Source of the DNA: Candidatus Profundicultor aquiphilus
GTDB lineage: Bacteria > Atribacterota > Atribacteria > Atribacterales > Caldatribacteriaceae
NCBI GenBank assembly: GCA_013314795.1
Contig: JABUEZ010000095.1
Coordinates: 1-7,668, forward strand
Reading direction: 5' to 3'
DNA length: 7,668 nucleotides
A program made the position numbers and the translations under genes. A model generated the notes under the pieces. That model was not told the DNA's origin, made no database searches, and saw only the letters and a program-made list of their open reading frames with translations. Below, piece by piece: positions 5,301 through 7,668 of this stretch. Within the stretch, counting starts at the first letter, position 1, and each line of letters opens with the position of its first letter.

Positions 5301-7668
5301 TCCACGGTGCCATCCGGTTTTACGACCGCAATCTGAAAATCAACCGGTTGTCCGGGTTCCTGGTCCTTCTGGAGGTATTTGATACCCAGAAAATAGGGAT
5401 AGAGGTAAAGGGGAAGGGTAAGGTGTTGGCTCACCCCGCGTCCGGCCGGATCGTTCAGGGTGAATGTGAATCGGGTGCGAAGAAACGGAGGGGCAATGAG
5501 ATCGGTTGGGACAAGGAAACTCACCGAGGCCCTTCCATTTTCGTCCAGCATGCCTTCTCCTAAGGGGAGTTTGAGGGTGGTGAAAGCGATCTCCGGATTC
5601 CCAAATTGAAAACCCTGCCAGTTGGGATGGGTGAACGTATCGGCTTCGATGGTCACTTCACCGGTATACGGTATCCCGGAGGCCTTGGCTCCGAAAAGGT
5701 ATTCGCCTTCAAGAAGAAGTGGCACTTCTTCACCCGGGCTCAGGAAACTTTTTTCGCAAGAAAGGGAAAGCCGCATGCGGGGTGGAGTGAATTCTTCCAC
5801 CAGGAAGGTTTTTTCTCCCAGAGGCTGATTTTCCCCTCCAGGGAGGCTGCAACGAAGGCGGTACGTCCCGGTCGGAGCATTTTCGGGAAGCACAAAATCA
5901 AGCGCTGCGCCACCCTCTTCGGAGAGCATCACCGTTTTTTCGGTGAGGGTTCTTCCAAATGGAGTCACCACGGTGAAAAGGAGAGGAAAAGGAGATGGCG
6001 CGGTGAGTGATGGACCTCGCAGGATGGCCTTGGCGTCAACCTGTTCTCCCGGCCGAAAAACCCCCCGGGGCAGATACAGGAACGCCTCATACCCCTTGCG
6101 GAGGTACTCTTTTCCGGTGACGTCAAATCCGCTCAGGGCAAAGAGTTCGTTTCGGAGGAGCAAAAAGGAAACGTCGCCGTTCCAGGAAACCATCACGATG
6201 TATGGAGACATGCCCTCTTTACCCCAGGGTTCCTCCCGTTCTAGGAAAAGTACGCCTTCGGCGTCGCATTTTCCTTCGGCCAGAATCTGGTTGGAGCGAG
6301 AAAGCACCTTTACTTCTGCGCCGGGGATGGGCTGGCCATTTTCCAGGGAATTCACCCACACGAGAATCCCCCGCGGAAAGAGTTTGGCGGTGGGAGCAAG
6401 GTCGGTGAGGATGACGATTTGCTCGGCCCGAATCCAGCTTGAGGTTTCGTCTTCGGCCGTAAGGAGATATGCTCCCCGTTTTTCGCCGGCAAGCATTGCC
6501 AGGTCGATCGCTTTGCGGGTAAGCACGTTGGGCTGGGCATCATTAAAGATGACTTTTTCATAGACAAGCTCTGAGAGAAGATCCGGAGGAATGCCGTATA
6601 CCTCAGCGAAGGCAAGGGGGAGATTGTTTTCGTAAATTCTCCAGAGGCTGAGTTTGATCCGGTTTACGTTCACCATTTCAACCGGTATGCGAGCTCCTTT
6701 TGCCGGAGAAAGGTAAATACCCTGGGTGGGAAAGGTAATGGAAGGGTAGACGTCAGGGATAACGAAGGCCTTCACAAAATCTTCCTGGAGTTTAGCCCCG
6801 GTTTGGGAGGTGAACCCTTTCTTCAGGGTTACCACCAGGCGACTCCGAGGGGCAAAGTTGCCGGTGATTTCGAATCCGTAGTAGGTGGTCCTCACCGTGA
6901 ACGGTGTGGGTGGGTCGACCTGAATGAAGCTATGAAGGGTGCGAGGATCCGGCGGGGTGGAAGTGTTGAAGGAAATGGTGGTGCTCTGTGGTCCTGTGAA
7001 GTAGACGTAACTTCCGGTAATCTCAAACTCGTAAGTGGCTTCGATTTTCTTTTGGTAGTTTCCCTCTAATCCCAGTGGTCCTTTTTCGCTGGTTAACCCT
7101 GCCAGGATTTCCAAAAACACGGTCGGACTCTGTAACGGAGAAGTGGTGAGGAAAAGGTTTTTGCTGGCCGGACCCAGGGGAAGGGTGTAGGGGATTTCCC
7201 GCCCTTTTTCGTCCTTCAGGGTGAGGAACCCGCGCAGCTTCTGGGGCGAAACCGGGAGTGAAAAATCGATTTCGATGATGATACTCCCGTCTGGATTATA
7301 GTCGATTTGTTTGGCGTCTTTGACTTCGAGGGGTGCAGTCCTGAAGGTGAAATCATGCCGTCCGGAGAGGAGTCTTCCTTCCCGGTCGGCAAAGTCATCG
7401 TTAAACCGGAAGGTATAGGCAGTGGCTTCCTTCAAAGCCCCTTTGGGTTTGACCACCAGGGTCTTTGGGTCTTCCCACCGGAATTGTCCAGGTAGATGAG
7501 GCGTGATCCGGAAGGGGGCTTGAAGAAGGTCCTGGAATGTTTCCACGCTTTCGCTTTTGACCATCTCGGTGGAAAAGGTGACCTTTATTTCGGAAAGGTT
7601 AAGCGGCACCACTGAATCGGGGGCTGGAACAATAGAGATAACTACCGGTCCTGAGGATTCCTGGGCAG
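2384..7668 (-). CDS. Bacterial alpha-2-macroglobulin (YfhM/ECAM-like), thioester type, N-terminus off window
   Basis: This is a periplasmic protease trap: proteases cut the bait region, the protein changes shape, and the thioester captures them. The window shows 1760 residues, numbered here from the first full codon (7666-7664). The frame is open to the right edge, so the start and any signal peptide or lipobox are outside. GTG at 7612 is internal: the codons before it (ending ISIVPAPDS) continue the first Ig-like domain. Layout: Ig/macroglobulin-like repeats (about 1-420), an MG domain starting RGILVWVNS (432), the FRPGEQV MG domain (537), the ALVDVGLL...TPDPWGFF segment (1022-1043), a bait-like Pro/Glu/Ala-rich stretch (about 1066-1092), and FMPTLKTNAQG...PDFDG (1100-1123). 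The thioester helical domain follows (about 1290-1563), with GCVEQ: Cys1308-Val-Glu-Gln1311, encoded at 3745-3734. The C-terminal domain has DPLPGGLEIENPRL (1669-1682) and ECMYNP (1739-1744). The stop is TAA at 2386-2384. It is longer than E. coli YfhM (about 1650 residues). Adjacency to pbpC supports the call. Confidence 0.95.
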   Translation of the reverse strand, partial: AQESSGPVVISIVPAPDSVVPLNLSEIKVTFSTEMVKSESVETFQDLLQAPFRITPHLPGQFRWEDPKTLVVKPKGALKEATAYTFRFNDDFADREGRLLSGRHDFTFRTAPLEVKDAKQIDYNPDGSIIIEIDFSLPVSPQKLRGFLTLKDEKGREIPYTLPLGPASKNLFLTTSPLQSPTVFLEILAGLTSEKGPLGLEGNYQKKIEATYEFEITGSYVYFTGPQSTTISFNTSTPPDPRTLHSFIQVDPPTPFTVRTTYYGFEITGNFAPRSRLVVTLKKGFTSQTGAKLQEDFVKAFVIPDVYPSITFPTQGIYLSPAKGARIPVEMVNVNRIKLSLWRIYENNLPLAFAEVYGIPPDLLSELVYEKVIFNDAQPNVLTRKAIDLAMLAGEKRGAYLLTAEDETSSWIRAEQIVILTDLAPTAKLFPRGILVWVNSLENGQPIPGAEVKVLSRSNQILAEGKCDAEGVLFLEREEPWGKEGMSPYIVMVSWNGDVSFLLLRNELFALSGFDVTGKEYLRKGYEAFLYLPRGVFRPGEQVDAKAILRGPSLTAPSPFPLLFTVVTPFGRTLTEKTVMLSEEGGAALDFVLPENAPTGTYRLRCSLPGGENQPLGEKTFLVEEFTPPRMRLSLSCEKSFLSPGEEVPLLLEGEYLFGAKASGIPYTGEVTIEADTFTHPNWQGFQFGNPEIAFTTLKLPLGEGMLDENGRASVSFLVPTDLIAPPFLRTRFTFTLNDPAGRGVSQHLTLPLYLYPYFLGIKYLQKDQEPGQPVDFQIAVVKPDGTVEESIPALTIRVYQVIRHYVLTESEGKTRYKVEEELSLQKEESLSLSQGMGKYSFTPSDYGEYLLEVTEPESGNTSTQRFLVYGKYGFLPEGEALFDRITMQSDKKAYLPGEEALITYQAPFAGKALITVETDRVLFQKVMEVESGKGTVSIPVTEAMSPNAYCSMTMVRKADGETPLPQRALGTIPVFLDRTPTRLTVTIDAPDAIRPKTTLPVKITVRDKVGNPVPGVELSLALVDVGLLQLTAEKTPDPWGFFNEKRQLMVGTFDPYSDLITPELTTTPLLHPAGGEAAELLAEEFAPLRPRAFKIVSFFMPTLKTNAQGMAEAQFAIPDFDGRLRLTAVAMKGEQFGSGEKDVLSRDKVITEVVAPKAVAPGDTFEIALSVFSQSEYTETVEVMVSENGLLEIEGPREMSMEVAPGGRITKVIPVKAKDLLGEGMVTVKTLFSGGTREDRASFLIRPITPRITLSGGGKIEPSERKRVDLPTAWLPGSARGYLTISPSPKVDLTRLVAFLFEYPYGCVEQTVSSAFGLLLLPDLLREIDPLLVNESEIRNAMERRIRRILSMQTYEGGFSPWPGGSQSSFWDSAYATHFLQEAKRRGWSVPEEALQDARNFLLTLLTLQPYSEDEWYLRNLLSSQAYAAYVLALAGEAPLAWMEHLREQRTLLHESGLLLLALAYAEAGQKDVALELAGGYTPTLETTPQTGGIYESPLRKLALQLLLALRLDPSSAQATNIANRIRALLPQTEYVTTQESAFLVLALSEYLAGQTFLPYITFTIYDMVGREIRQFVNQEKVTMDIAELPSSFQIENQVSGRLFYLWNVSGFPLTPQKPWQHGIEIRRTYLDATGNPKDLQNVKRGETLEVLIEVVTAQELSNVVVVDPLPGGLEIENPRLATSASYEEGGENSPLHLEIRDDRLILFIPTLREPFEYRYTVRAVTAGKFAIPQVKAECMYNPAISALGEEGSVVIRRE

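Noticed and set aside
5929..5946. 6-bp inverted repeat TCACCG/CGGTGA around a T6 loop
   Set aside because: It is short, lies well within coding sequence, and is expected by chance in a window this long.
5943..6563. 206-codon plus-strand open frame opposite the macroglobulin gene
   Set aside because: It is Ser/Arg-rich and has no family motif, and the opposite strand carries conserved macroglobulin domain sequence throughout.
1..7668. tRNA, rRNA, CRISPR array, insertion sequence or riboswitch
   Set aside because: Nearly every base is assigned to one of three protein genes with intact family motifs. I saw no direct-repeat array, transposase frame or terminal repeats.

Overview
The window holds one two-gene unit on the minus strand, plus the end of a third gene that converges on it from the left. 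Reading the minus strand from the right edge, first comes a very large bacterial alpha-2-macroglobulin-like protein (2384-7668). It keeps the intact thioester motif Cys-Val-Glu-Gln and is cut off at its N-terminus by the window edge. It is followed 23 nt later by a class A penicillin-binding protein of the PbpC (PBP1C) type (168-2360). On the plus strand, the first 190 bases encode the C-terminus of a ROK-family sugar kinase or repressor. Its stop codon lies inside the 3' end of pbpC, so the two genes overlap tail to tail by 23 bp. Essentially the whole window is coding.

The pairing of a thioester alpha-2-macroglobulin (YfhM/ECAM type) with PbpC is a known, widely distributed bacterial gene pair. 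The accepted idea is that the macroglobulin traps proteases that enter the periplasm while PbpC repairs or extends peptidoglycan at the damage site. I therefore see a known system here, not a new one. The window contains no rRNA, tRNA or other phylogenetic marker. The gene pair argues for a bacterium with a cell envelope holding peptidoglycan and a periplasm-like space. The moderately GC-rich, Glu/Lys/Arg-rich coding would fit a thermophilic lineage (for example Atribacterota or Thermotogota), but that is a guess.

The most interesting non-coding structure is a perfect 13-bp inverted repeat (2336-2348 / 2361-2373) at the macroglobulin-pbpC junction. In the mRNA it places the pbpC Shine-Dalgarno sequence in the 5' arm of a stem, and the GTG start codon is the first three bases of the 12-nt loop. 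The macroglobulin stop codon sits only 10 nt upstream of the stem. This is the geometry expected for translational coupling: ribosomes finishing the macroglobulin would open the hairpin and allow pbpC translation. No promoter for the operon is visible; it should lie beyond the right edge.
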